A stretch of 64,000 nt of DNA from JBMNGO01 sp050949885 (GTDB lineage Bacteria; Bacillota; Syntrophomonadia; Syntrophomonadales; Syntrophomonadaceae), in NCBI GenBank assembly GCA_050949885.1, contig JBMNGO010000005.1, forward strand, positions 372,001 through 436,000, read 5' to 3'. Below are positions 23,558 through 32,090 of this stretch, one piece after another. Position numbers and translations under genes: made by a program. Numbering within the stretch: position 1 is the first letter of the stretch; every line of letters begins with the position of its first letter. The notes below the pieces were generated by a model. The model was not told the DNA's origin. It was given only the letters and a program-made list of their open reading frames with translations, and made no database searches.

Positions 23558-24349
23558 GTGAAGGGAAAAGGCATTGGAAAAGTCGCCCTGGTTCTGAGCG
23601 CCGGCAGTGCACGGGGCCTGGCTCATATTGGAGTAATACAAGTTTTGGAGGAAAACCAGATACCCTTTGATCTTATTATTGGGTGCAGTATGGGAGCTAT
23701 GGTTGGTTCTCTATATGCTTGTGACGTAGATTTTGTAATGTTGGGCAAGATGTTGGACCATATGAATACCAGTATCTTATTCGATATTCATGTTCCCCGC
23801 AAAGGATTCATTTCCGGGAAAAAGATTGATTACTTTTTGAACTTGCTTACCAAGAGTAAATCCTTCGATGAACTCAACACCAAGTTGATCCTGGTGGCAA
23901 CCGATTTGGTTTCCGGAAATAGAGTTCTGTTGGAGGAAGGAAAGGTAGCAGAAGCTGTGAGAGCCAGCATTTCTATTCCAGGCATTTTTTATCCGGTGGA
24001 AAAGGACGGCATGATTCTGGTAGATGGGGCGGTAACGGATCGCTTGCCCATAGAGGTTGCATACCAGCGCGGCGCTAGTTTGGTAATCGCTTCTGATGTA
24101 TGGGGGACCTACTGCCCGGCCCGAATTAGGAACACCCTTGATGTTATAATGGTTTCTTTAGACATCATGCAGAAATGCCAGGTAAGTGCAAGTGATGAGC
24201 AAAACTGTGTTATAATTCGGCCAGATGTAGCAATGTTTTCTTCCCGAGATTTCCATAAATCAAGAAAACTCATTGAACTGGGCCGGCAAGCAGCGGAAGA
24301 AAAGCTGGATGAGATTTTGGAAAAGATTGAGCTCTTAGGTAAAAACTAG
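23558..24349 (+). CDS. Patatin-like phospholipase (YlbK/RssA type)
   Basis: 263 residues. Serine hydrolase motifs: oxyanion region SAGSARGLAHIG, nucleophile elbow GCSMG with Ser at about residue 44, and the dyad aspartate in VDGAV near residue 155. Substrate unknown; bacterial members act on phospholipid or lysophospholipid. GTG start with CAGGGAGG upstream. The order rsmD-ylbJ-this gene-ylbM parallels the Bacillus ylb region, where YlbK is the patatin. Its TAG stop shares a CTAG with the convergent tmcAL stop. Confidence 0.92.
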   Translation: MKGKGIGKVALVLSAGSARGLAHIGVIQVLEENQIPFDLIIGCSMGAMVGSLYACDVDFVMLGKMLDHMNTSILFDIHVPRKGFISGKKIDYFLNLLTKSKSFDELNTKLILVATDLVSGNRVLLEEGKVAEAVRASISIPGIFYPVEKDGMILVDGAVTDRLPIEVAYQRGASLVIASDVWGTYCPARIRNTLDVIMVSLDIMQKCQVSASDEQNCVIIRPDVAMFSSRDFHKSRKLIELGRQAAEEKLDEILEKIELLGKN

Positions 24350-25587
24350 ATGCGGATGGGAGCTAAAGTAAAGTCGCTTCCCCCCATGCGCTCATGCATG
24401 CTGGGATATAGCAGGCTGTAAATATCGGTAGCACAAACATCAAAACGGAGCATTTGGCTCAGGTGCTCATCAGGGCCGTTTAAAGCCTTTCGCAAATCTT
24501 TACCTCTATTTAACAACTTCAGTGATGATTTTTCGTTTATCTTTTGCAATATTTGTTGGCCATGGGAATTAAATGCTAAAGGGTGAATATACAGGGGTCC
24601 TATAGCATCAAATTGTACAGCTGTTTTTTTGGTCAGATTAAAAAGGATATATAAAAGAGACCGGTTAATACGAGTCAAGCTGTAACGCTTGGATTTTACT
24701 GCTGCCAACAAATCTTTAAGGCTGGCACTAAAAGCAGCTGCATCTTTAAAGCGATTCTCCAGCCCTTCCGTAACGTCCAATATTTCCGACAGTTCTCTTG
24801 TGCTTATTAACCGCAGACGGGCGAGGATTATCTGCTCCAGGGAATCCACGAAAACAGGACACCTGCCGCAAGATATTTCTTGCTGGATAATGTTGAAGGA
24901 GCTTTCGGGCAAAAAGGGGTGAATTTTTTCTGGGCCGAATGTCATCAGACCATTGCGAATGGCAGTGGCACTGGCGAAGGCACTGAGTTCATCGCTATGG
25001 TAAGACGTTCCGGTTCGTTTAATGGTAATAGGTATTAAGGGTAGCTTTTGTTCCTGTATAATCCGAAGATATTCCAGGGCCAGTATATTGTTTGGTGCAG
25101 AAAGGATCTCAGCAATACCGTCAATATTGGAAAAATATTGTTCTAAAGCCTTGGCCCGTGCAACGGGAAAACTGAGACCCAAGGAAAGCTGTTTTTTTAA
25201 TTGCTGTTGGAATTCCTCGGGCTCTTCAGTAATGATTTGCGATATCTCTTGGAGATTTTGGAGATTGCCATGTTCACTGCCAAAGGCTATATGGGTAACT
25301 ACTCCGGTTCTGGCCAGAAGTTCAACAGCTCCCCGGGCGAAATAATAGGCACTGCGGACAGCAAAACAGAAGGGTAGCTCCAGAACCAGATCGGCACCAC
25401 CTAAAATAGCCATTTGGGCTCGAGCCCACTTATTGCACATCGCCGGTTGGCCTCTTTGCAGAAAATTGCCGCTCATAACACAGATAACAGATTCAAAATC
25501 TCCCAGGTGATTTTTTGCTTGTTCTAGGAGATAACCGTGACCGTTATGGAAAGGATTAAATTCCGCAACTACTCCAAGTACCGACAT
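24346..25587 (-). CDS. tmcAL: tRNA(Met) cytidine acetate ligase
   Basis: 413 residues, formerly YlbM. It activates acetate with ATP and forms N4-acetylcytidine at the wobble base of elongator tRNA-Met. The nucleotidyltransferase motif VVAEFNPFHNGHGYLLEQA lies at the N-terminus, followed by VMSGNFLQRGQPAMCNKWARA. ATG 25587 (MSVLGVVAEFNP) is preferred; another ATG four codons earlier is possible, and TGAGGA lies between the two. Last gene of the rsmD-ylbJ-ylbK-ylbM group; next to pta, an acetate-metabolism gene. Confidence 0.92.
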   Translation of the reverse strand: MSVLGVVAEFNPFHNGHGYLLEQAKNHLGDFESVICVMSGNFLQRGQPAMCNKWARAQMAILGGADLVLELPFCFAVRSAYYFARGAVELLARTGVVTHIAFGSEHGNLQNLQEISQIITEEPEEFQQQLKKQLSLGLSFPVARAKALEQYFSNIDGIAEILSAPNNILALEYLRIIQEQKLPLIPITIKRTGTSYHSDELSAFASATAIRNGLMTFGPEKIHPFLPESSFNIIQQEISCGRCPVFVDSLEQIILARLRLISTRELSEILDVTEGLENRFKDAAAFSASLKDLLAAVKSKRYSLTRINRSLLYILFNLTKKTAVQFDAIGPLYIHPLAFNSHGQQILQKINEKSSLKLLNRGKDLRKALNGPDEHLSQMLRFDVCATDIYSLLYPSMHERMGGSDFTLAPIRI

Positions 25588-25698
25588 GTTGTTCCTCATT
25601 TCTAACAGCAGATTATGTAAATTTTATCACTAATTCAATATTTGTGCTAAAATTAACTGAGAATTGACGTTTTATTTTTTTGAAAGGGAGGCAAGAAG

Positions 25699-26691
25699 AT
25701 GAGTTTGTTGGAGGAGATCAAAGAAAAAGCGTCAACAAAGGGGAAAACAATCGTTCTGCCTGAGGGAACTGAGGAAAGAACCTTGCAGGCCATCAAAACC
25801 ATCGTAGCAAAGAAAATTGCACACCCAATCCTTTTGGGCAATGAGAGCGAAATCAGGGGCAAGGCGGAAAAGGTAGGTGCTGACCTGTCCGGAGCCGAAA
25901 TAATTGAACCTGCTAAAGCTGCATTTTTCGATGACTTTGTGCAGGCCTTTTATGAAATGCGTAAGGACAAGGGAGTTGACCTGGACAAAGCCAGGAATAC
26001 AATGCTTAATCCGCTTTTCTTTGCTTCTATGATGGTTAAAATGGACAAGGCTGACGGGGAAGTTGCAGGTGCCGAGAATACTACTGGTGATGTATTACGT
26101 CCTGCTTTGCAGATTATAAAGACTGCCCCGGGAATTTCATCAGTTTCAGGTTCATTTATTATGATTGTCCCCAATTGCGAATTTGGCGAAAAAGGAACCT
26201 TTGTTTTCGCCGATTGTGCAGTGACGCCAGTACCAACAGCAGAGCAGATGGCAGAGTTTGCCCAAGTCTCTTCCCAAACGGCTGTAGATGTTTGTGGAAT
26301 TCAAGACCCCAAAGTAGGAATGCTGTCCTTCTCTACCAAAGGAAGTGCCAGCCATGAACTTGTTGACAAAGTTGCACAGGCAACCCAGATTGCTAAAGAA
26401 AGGTTCCCCCATTTAAAAATTGATGGTGAGTTTCAAGCTGATGCGGCAATGGTTCCCAAAGTTGGGTCCTCCAAAGCCCCTGGCAGCCCTGTTGCTGGAT
26501 CCTGTAATGTACTGATATTCCCTGATCTGCAGGCTGGAAATATCGGTTACAAACTGGTGCAGAGGCTTGCTAAAGCTGAAGCCATAGGCCCAATCTTACA
26601 GGGCATTGCTAAACCCGTAAATGACCTTTCGAGAGGCTGTAGTGTAGAAGATATTGTTAATGTGGTGGCGATTACTGCAGTAAAAGGGTAA
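25699..26691 (+). CDS. pta: Phosphate acetyltransferase
   Basis: 330 residues, the short single-domain Pta. Interconverts acetyl-CoA and acetyl phosphate. Conserved segments: VLPEGTEERTLQA, the EVAGAENTTGDVLRPALQIIKT block, GEFQADAAMVP and LIFPDLQAGNIGYKLVQR. Ribosome site AAAGGGAGG. Lies 47 bases before ackA, with which it makes ATP by substrate-level phosphorylation from the acetyl-CoA released by thiolase. Confidence 0.97.
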   Translation: MSLLEEIKEKASTKGKTIVLPEGTEERTLQAIKTIVAKKIAHPILLGNESEIRGKAEKVGADLSGAEIIEPAKAAFFDDFVQAFYEMRKDKGVDLDKARNTMLNPLFFASMMVKMDKADGEVAGAENTTGDVLRPALQIIKTAPGISSVSGSFIMIVPNCEFGEKGTFVFADCAVTPVPTAEQMAEFAQVSSQTAVDVCGIQDPKVGMLSFSTKGSASHELVDKVAQATQIAKERFPHLKIDGEFQADAAMVPKVGSSKAPGSPVAGSCNVLIFPDLQAGNIGYKLVQRLAKAEAIGPILQGIAKPVNDLSRGCSVEDIVNVVAITAVKG

Positions 26692-26738
26692 TTAATAGTC
26701 CTTTTAATAAACCGAGTTTTAAGGAGGTATCTTACGTA

Positions 26739-27932
26739 ATGAAGGTTCTGGTTGTTAATGCTGGAAGTTCGTCAATCAAGTATCAGGTATTTGATATGAC
26801 TGATGAGTCTGTTTTGGCCAAGGGATTAGTTGACAGGGTGGGGATACCTGGTACCACCCTGGAGCATAAACCTACCGGGAAAGAAGAAGTAGTAATTAAA
26901 AAAGACCTGCCTGACCATACTGCTGGAATGGCTCTGGTTCTCGAAGTGCTGGTCAATGAAGAATATGGAGTTATCAAGAGCATGGATGAAATCGGCGCAG
27001 TTGGTCACCGGGTGGTCCATGGCGGTGAGGCCTTTGCTGAGTCGGTAGTAATAGATGATAATGTTAAGAAAGTTATCAGGGATTGCTTTGAAATAGCTCC
27101 TCTCCATAATCCTCCAAATTTAATGGGCATTGAGGCCTGTCAAAAATTGATGCCTAATGTAGTGCATGTAGCAGTGATGGACACAGCTTTCCATCAGACC
27201 ATGAAACCTGCCAATTATATGTATGCTTTGCCTTACGAAGTTTACGAAAAATTCCGCATCAGAAGATATGGGTTCCATGGTACTTCTCATTATTATGTTT
27301 CCCACCGGGCAGCCGATATGCTGGGTAAACCTTATGACGAATGCAAAATCATTACCCTGCATCTGGGCAACGGAGGAAGTATGGCAGCCATTAAAGGTGG
27401 CCAGGTTGTAGAGACTTCCATGGGATATACTCCTTTGGAAGGTTTGGTAATGGGTACCCGTTCCGGTGATATTGACCCGGCTATTGTATTTACTTTAATG
27501 GATAAATTGGGAATGGACTCCACTGAAGCCAACAACTACTTTAACAAAAAGTGCGGCATGTTAGGACTGTCTGGAGTATCCAATGACCTCAGAGATGTCC
27601 TGGAAGCTGCTGCTTCAGGTAATGAAAGAGCTCAAATAGCTCTGGATGTCTACTATAATGCGGTTAGAGGTTATATTGGCAATTATATGGCCAAGCTAAA
27701 CGGATGCGATTGCCTGGTTTTCACTGCCGGGGTTGGTGAAAACGGGATAGAAGTACGTGAAAACATTTGTAAAGATTTAGATGCATTAGGAATTAAATTG
27801 GATACCGAAAAGAATAAGGTAAGAGGAAAAGAAGTTGATGTAGCTACAAGCGACTCCAAAATACGTATTTTTGTAATTCCTACCAACGAAGAACTGGTTA
27901 TTGCTCGTGATACATTTAGACTAGCCCAGTAA
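26739..27932 (+). CDS. ackA: Acetate kinase
   Basis: 397 residues, normal length. Transfers phosphate from acetyl phosphate to ADP. The ASKHA family N-terminus VLVVNAGSSSIKYQVF, the block GHRVVHGGEAF, the FHGTSHYYVS segment with catalytic histidine, and the C-terminal FTAGVGENG are present. AAGGAGG ribosome site. Forms an operon with pta. Confidence 0.97.
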   Translation: MKVLVVNAGSSSIKYQVFDMTDESVLAKGLVDRVGIPGTTLEHKPTGKEEVVIKKDLPDHTAGMALVLEVLVNEEYGVIKSMDEIGAVGHRVVHGGEAFAESVVIDDNVKKVIRDCFEIAPLHNPPNLMGIEACQKLMPNVVHVAVMDTAFHQTMKPANYMYALPYEVYEKFRIRRYGFHGTSHYYVSHRAADMLGKPYDECKIITLHLGNGGSMAAIKGGQVVETSMGYTPLEGLVMGTRSGDIDPAIVFTLMDKLGMDSTEANNYFNKKCGMLGLSGVSNDLRDVLEAAASGNERAQIALDVYYNAVRGYIGNYMAKLNGCDCLVFTAGVGENGIEVRENICKDLDALGIKLDTEKNKVRGKEVDVATSDSKIRIFVIPTNEELVIARDTFRLAQ

Positions 27933-27948
27933 ACCTTTGATTATTAAT

Positions 27949-27972
27949 GAGGCGGGGCGTTGGCTCCGCCTC
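27949..27972 (+). terminator. GC-rich hairpin after ackA
   Basis: GAGGCGG (27949-27955) pairs with CCGCCTC (27966-27972). The following bases are only mildly T-rich, so termination may be partial or factor-assisted. Confidence 0.45.
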
Positions 27973-28007
27973 CTTCCATGCAAAAAACTAAGGAGTTTCT
28001 TGATTTA

Positions 28008-28037
28008 TTGACAATAATAAGGGCAGAATACTATAAT
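28008..28037 (+). promoter_or_regulatory. Sigma-A promoter before yceD-rpmF
   Basis: TTGACA, an 18-base spacer, then TATAAT; both boxes are perfect. Transcription would start near 28044, so a GTG at 28043 cannot be the start of the next gene; ATG 28067 is. Confidence 0.8.
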
Positions 28038-28066
28038 AAATCGTGGATTCCCGTGGGGTGTGGGTT

Positions 28067-28570
28067 ATGAAAATCAACCTGAAAAACTTGAAAAAAAATC
28101 ATACCCATCTGGTAGAATTTGAATTTCAGACAACCGGCAGGGAGGAACTGCTGGCCAGTACCGGGGGAGTGTTTGCAGAACCTATTAATACCCATCTGAC
28201 TGTTGAAAACACCGGAGAATTATTGGTTGGCCACGGTACAATAAAGACAACTCTTCAGATGCCATGTTCGCGTTGTTTAAAGGAGATTTCCTGGCCAATT
28301 AGGGCAGAGTTTGATTTTAGTATAAAAAATCCTTGGTTGAACCGGCATTTAGATGAAGATGAGGCTATTATTTTTTGCTCTCCGGATACAGTGGATATCA
28401 GGTCCGGTGTGGAAGAAGCCATTGTAATGGCTATACCTTTAGCTCCGGTTTGCAGCAGTAAATGCCAGGGGTTATGTCCCATTTGCGGCAAAAACCGGAA
28501 TGAGGCGGCTTGCCAGTGTAAAGATCAGGAAATTGACCCTCGCTGGGAAAAACTACAAAATTTTAGGTAG
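28067..28570 (+). CDS. yceD: YceD family protein (DUF177)
   Basis: 167 residues. Four cysteines sit in MPCSRCLKEI and CSSKCQGLCPICGKN, with a further CQC, suggesting zinc binding as in this family. YceD homologues lie before rpmF in most bacteria and are linked to 23S rRNA metabolism in some; the activity is not settled. ATG 28067 is chosen from the promoter position just upstream. Ends 16 bases before rpmF. Confidence 0.88.
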   Translation: MKINLKNLKKNHTHLVEFEFQTTGREELLASTGGVFAEPINTHLTVENTGELLVGHGTIKTTLQMPCSRCLKEISWPIRAEFDFSIKNPWLNRHLDEDEAIIFCSPDTVDIRSGVEEAIVMAIPLAPVCSSKCQGLCPICGKNRNEAACQCKDQEIDPRWEKLQNFR

Positions 28571-28586
28571 GAAGGAGGTTATTGCA

Positions 28587-28757
28587 ATGGGTGTTCCAAA
28601 AAGAAGACAATCACATGCCCGCAAAAACAAGAGGCGTTCCGAATGGAGTAAATTGGATAAACCCGGGCTGGTTGAGTGTCCTCAGTGTCATGAACCTAAA
28701 TTGCCTCATCGTGCTTGCATAAATTGTGGATTTTACAAGGGAAGAAACGTCATGTAA
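28587..28757 (+). CDS. rpmF: 50S ribosomal protein L32
   Basis: 56 residues beginning MGVPKRRQSHARKNKRRSEW, with a zinc ribbon CPQCHEPKLPHRACINC. ATG 28587 has GAAGGAGG upstream; a longer frame from 28500 lies within yceD and is rejected. A terminator follows before plsX. Confidence 0.97.
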   Translation: MGVPKRRQSHARKNKRRSEWSKLDKPGLVECPQCHEPKLPHRACINCGFYKGRNVM

Positions 28758-28775
28758 TAGCAGTTTAAGGCTTCG

Positions 28776-28826
28776 AAAAGTAAGGGAATTATACTTTTTA
28801 GAATAATTACTTACTTTTTGTTTTTT
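28776..28826 (+). terminator. Terminator or attenuator between rpmF and plsX
   Basis: AAAAGTAAG (28776-28784) pairs with CTTACTTTT (28810-28818), continued inward by AATTAT/ATAATT, and is followed by a T-run to 28826. It probably lowers read-through from rpmF into the lipid genes. Confidence 0.75.
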
Positions 28827-28842
28827 ATTAAGGGGGGACAAG

Positions 28843-29796
28843 ATGAAGGTTGCTGTCGATGTCATGGGAGGAGATTTTGCTCCTGAAGAAATTGTTGCCG
28901 GAGCCCTCTGGTGGGGAAGGGAAAACCCTGCCGAGCAGTTGCTGCTGGTGGGTCGGCAAGATATAATCATTGCCGAGTTAGAAAAATATACTTATGATAA
29001 ATCGCAAATCCAGATAATACCTGCTTCTCAAATCATTGAGATGGATGAGGCACCCGCAATGGCCTTACGCAAGAAAAAAGACTCATCCATCGTTGTTGCC
29101 ACCGGGCTGGTAAAACAAAATCTGGCAGATGCGGTAGTTTCTTGCGGTAATACTGGTGCCCAGATGGCAGCAGCCCTGTTCCTTCTAGGCAGGATGGAAA
29201 AAGTAGAAAGATCTCCAATAGTTACATCTATCCCTACCGTAACAGGGAAACCTTCGTTATTAATGGATATCGGAGCCAATGTGGACTGTAAACCGGGGCA
29301 GCTTGTGCAGTTTGCTCTCCTGGGTAAAGCTTATGCATCTATTTTAGGTGTTGACAATCCTAAAATTGGTCTACTAAACAATGGTGAAGAAGAAACCAAG
29401 GGGAACTCAACTGCGGTTGAGACCTACCAGCTTATGAGGAATACGAAAAACCTGAATTTTATAGGCAATATTGAAGGCCGAGATATATTTAGCGGAAAAT
29501 GTGATGTAATAGTCTGTGATGGTTTTGTCGGAAATATTCTTCTCAAATCCCTAGAGGGGGTTACCATGTTTATTGCCCGACAGGTTATGAAGGAGTTGGG
29601 GAAAATTCCTTCGGTTTTTGAAAGCCTTGATTATGCTAAGGTAGGGGGCGCCCCCCTTTTAGGAGTAAATGGAATAAGCATAGTATGTCATGGCAGTTCC
29701 AAAAGAGAAGCGGTTTTTAATGGCATCAAGGTAGCCCAGGAGTGTTTTAAGAAAGATATTATCAAGCTGCAACATGTGGAGATTGCTGCTTATTAG
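28843..29796 (+). CDS. plsX: Phosphate acyltransferase PlsX
   Basis: 317 residues. Makes acyl-phosphate from acyl-ACP (or passes on FakA product) for PlsY in phospholipid synthesis. Typical blocks: VAVDVMGGDFAPEEIVAGA at the N-terminus, VSCGNTGAQMAAALF, LMDIGANVDCKP, LLNNGEEETKGN and VCDGFVGNILLKS. GGGGGG ribosome site. fapR, fabD and fabG, which often flank plsX, are absent; acpP follows directly. Confidence 0.96.
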   Translation: MKVAVDVMGGDFAPEEIVAGALWWGRENPAEQLLLVGRQDIIIAELEKYTYDKSQIQIIPASQIIEMDEAPAMALRKKKDSSIVVATGLVKQNLADAVVSCGNTGAQMAAALFLLGRMEKVERSPIVTSIPTVTGKPSLLMDIGANVDCKPGQLVQFALLGKAYASILGVDNPKIGLLNNGEEETKGNSTAVETYQLMRNTKNLNFIGNIEGRDIFSGKCDVIVCDGFVGNILLKSLEGVTMFIARQVMKELGKIPSVFESLDYAKVGGAPLLGVNGISIVCHGSSKREAVFNGIKVAQECFKKDIIKLQHVEIAAY

Positions 29797-29822
29797 CCAA
29801 GATTAGTAAAAGGAAGGATTGG

Positions 29823-30089
29823 TTGTCAATGCAAGATTATGAAGAGTTTGTTGAAGTAGCTAGAAGAATACTTGCTGAGCAGATCAATTTAAATCCTGCC
29901 GACATCGATATTGATTCCGAGTTATCCACTTTGGATCTGGACTCCATAGATATTGTGGAGATGGTAATGGCTTTGGAAGATATTTATGATGTTGAATTCC
30001 CTGAGGAAATTATTGACGATTATCCTACATTAGGTTCCATGTTTAGTGCTCTTTACGAATATTTGCAACAGGTGAAAAATGAAGAATAA
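29823..30089 (+). CDS. acpP: Acyl carrier protein
   Basis: Up to 88 residues. The phosphopantetheine attachment site is in LDLDSIDIVEMVM (Ser in DSI rather than the more usual DSL). Helix-rich and acidic, as expected. TTG 29823 is five bases after AGGAAGG, while ATG 29829 is eleven bases after it; either could be used. The stop overlaps the rnc start by 11 bases, as in many Firmicute plsX-acpP-rnc operons. Confidence 0.93.
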   Translation: MSMQDYEEFVEVARRILAEQINLNPADIDIDSELSTLDLDSIDIVEMVMALEDIYDVEFPEEIIDDYPTLGSMFSALYEYLQQVKNEE

Positions 30090-30801
30090 TAAAGAAAAGG
30101 CATTAGAGTTTATTAAAGACCATCACATTAATATTGATAATGACAGGCTGATACTTATGGCCCTTACCCATCCTTCATACGCCCAGGAAAGGAATTCCGT
30201 TGCCAATAATCAGCGGTTGGAATTCCTAGGGGATGCAGTATTAAATCTAGTGGTAGCAGAGTATCTTTATAAACATTTCTGTGACAAGGCAGAAGGAGAA
30301 CTAACCAAGATCAGGGCCAAAGTGGTATGTGAAAAAGCCCTGGTCGGCTTTGCTTCCCGGATTAACCTGGGAAACTATATTTTGCTGGGCAAAGGCGAAG
30401 AAATGTCAGGTGGAAGGCGAAGAAAGTCCATACTGGCTGATACCACAGAAGCAATAATCGGAGCTATTTACCTGCAAAATGGATATGAAAGTGCCCGGGA
30501 TTTTGTACTGCTGCATATGCAAACGGTAATAGAGGAAACCGCCCAGGGTGATTACCAGGATTACAAGTCCCGTTTGCAGGAAATTGTCCAGGGTATAAGC
30601 AAAGAAAACATTACTTACTCAATTTTGGAAGAGAGTGGGCCTGCCCATGCGAAAAACTTCGTAGCCGGAGTTTTCCATAAAGGGAACCTCTTGGCTACTG
30701 GAGAGGGGAGAAGCAAAAAAGAGGCCGAGCAACACTCAGCCGAAAAGGTAATAAAATCGGATCATTTACTGGAAGCCATAATCAGAGATAAGGATCTGTA
30801 G
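30079..30801 (+). CDS. rnc: Ribonuclease III
   Basis: 240 residues. Double-stranded RNA endonuclease that processes rRNA and mRNA. The catalytic signature RLEFLGDAVLNLVVAEYLY lies near residues 45-65, and a C-terminal dsRNA-binding domain spans about 165-235 (DYKSRLQEIVQG ... EGRSKKEAEQHSAEK). Start overlaps acpP. Followed by a radical SAM gene after five bases, then birA and smc. Confidence 0.97.
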   Translation: MKNNKEKALEFIKDHHINIDNDRLILMALTHPSYAQERNSVANNQRLEFLGDAVLNLVVAEYLYKHFCDKAEGELTKIRAKVVCEKALVGFASRINLGNYILLGKGEEMSGGRRRKSILADTTEAIIGAIYLQNGYESARDFVLLHMQTVIEETAQGDYQDYKSRLQEIVQGISKENITYSILEESGPAHAKNFVAGVFHKGNLLATGEGRSKKEAEQHSAEKVIKSDHLLEAIIRDKDL

Positions 30802-30806
30802 CAATA

Positions 30807-31907
30807 ATGAAACACTTTAATATCCCTATCTTTATTCCCCATCTGGGATGTCCTTTTCAATGCATATTCTGCAATCAAAACCGAATTACGGCCCAAAACA
30901 CCATGCCTGAACCTGAAGATGTTACCAGGTTGGTTAATAGATGGCTGAAAACCCTTCCTGAGAAGGGAGCCAATATTGAAATAGCCTTCTTTGGGGGTAG
31001 CTTTACCGCCCTGGACCAAGGTACCCAGGAAAAATACCTAAAAGCGGCTTTACCTTATGTAGAGAATAACCGGGTGACAGGGATTCGAATTTCTACCCGG
31101 CCTGATTGTATAGATGGTGAGATCCTGGGCAACTTGCAAAGATTTAAAGTTAAGACCATTGAACTGGGAGTACAGTCTTATTGTGATGAAGTGCTAAAAG
31201 CCTCTGGGCGCGGATATACGGAACAGGATGTGATTAGAGCATGCCGGCAGGTAGTGGCCCATGGTTTCAAACTGGGTATTCAGCTTATGATAGGTTTACC
31301 GGCCGATTCCCTGGCCCGTGACATGTATTCCACAAATCAGGCCATTTCGGCCCAACCGGATATGGTAAGGCTCTATCCGACCCTGGTAATCAAAGATACT
31401 CCATTGGAGACTCTGTATTTGCAGGGTAAATACAATCCTTGTTCACTTGCTGAGGCAGTCTTTATATGTAAAGAGATGTATCTGGAGTTCGAGAGAAAGG
31501 GAATAAATGTTATTCGCATGGGTTTGCACCCAGGTGAAGAACTGAATGCAGCGGGGGCTGTTGTTGCAGGCCCTTACCATCCCAGTTTTGGTGAACTGGT
31601 GGAACAAGATATTTTTAAGGAACAGGCGGATTTAGCTGTCTCTCAGTTAACTCAACAGCTGGATGCAAAACCCCGTGATATTACTCTTTTTGTACACAAA
31701 AAAGATATTTCCAAGTTAACCGGTCACAGGAAGTCTAATCTGGACTATTTTTATAAGACTTTAGGGTTAAACAAAATTGATATCAAAACTAGCCCAACTG
31801 GGGAACGAAATTGGGTAGGAGCTAATCTTAAGGGAATGAAAAACCCTCTGGTGAGAATCTCCAGACAGGAATTAGCTGAAAAACGAAGAAAATTATGGGA
31901 TATTTGA
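30807..31907 (+). CDS. Radical SAM protein, Elp3-like/YhcC-type, upstream of smc
   Basis: 366 residues. Fe-S motif CPFQCIFC (C-x3-C-x2-C) near the N-terminus; then FFGGSFTALD, ISTRPDCI and the helix RGYTEQDVIRACR, as in the Elp3/MiaB-type radical SAM group. A C-terminal domain of this family follows. No histone-acetyltransferase domain as in true Elp3. The same gene sits between rnc and smc in several Clostridia; the substrate is unknown, with tRNA modification a guess from the fold. Confidence 0.85.
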   Translation: MKHFNIPIFIPHLGCPFQCIFCNQNRITAQNTMPEPEDVTRLVNRWLKTLPEKGANIEIAFFGGSFTALDQGTQEKYLKAALPYVENNRVTGIRISTRPDCIDGEILGNLQRFKVKTIELGVQSYCDEVLKASGRGYTEQDVIRACRQVVAHGFKLGIQLMIGLPADSLARDMYSTNQAISAQPDMVRLYPTLVIKDTPLETLYLQGKYNPCSLAEAVFICKEMYLEFERKGINVIRMGLHPGEELNAAGAVVAGPYHPSFGELVEQDIFKEQADLAVSQLTQQLDAKPRDITLFVHKKDISKLTGHRKSNLDYFYKTLGLNKIDIKTSPTGERNWVGANLKGMKNPLVRISRQELAEKRRKLWDI

Positions 31908-31937
31908 TTCCCTTTCATATATCAATAAACGTATGTA

Positions 31938-31971
31938 CCGGGTCTAAATGCATTCCTTGGGTTGGACCCGG
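31938..31971 (+). terminator. Weak terminator-like hairpin after the radical SAM gene
   Basis: CCGGGTC (31938-31944) pairs with GACCCGG (31965-31971), loop 20 bases, followed by ATCTTTAATTTT. Suggestive only. Confidence 0.45.
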
Positions 31972-32090
31972 ATCTTTAATTTTATACCATTGGCTGGATT
32001 TTAACCCAGGGGGGAAGTGTAAAAAAGCCGATTTATTATAAAAGAGGTTTATCCATTTCAGTGTCAAATAGCTATCAAGGGGGTGTTCCA

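Noticed and set aside
28043..28066. GTG 28043 as the start of yceD
   Set aside because: It coincides with the expected transcription start of a perfect TTGACA/TATAAT promoter, leaving no leader for a ribosome site.
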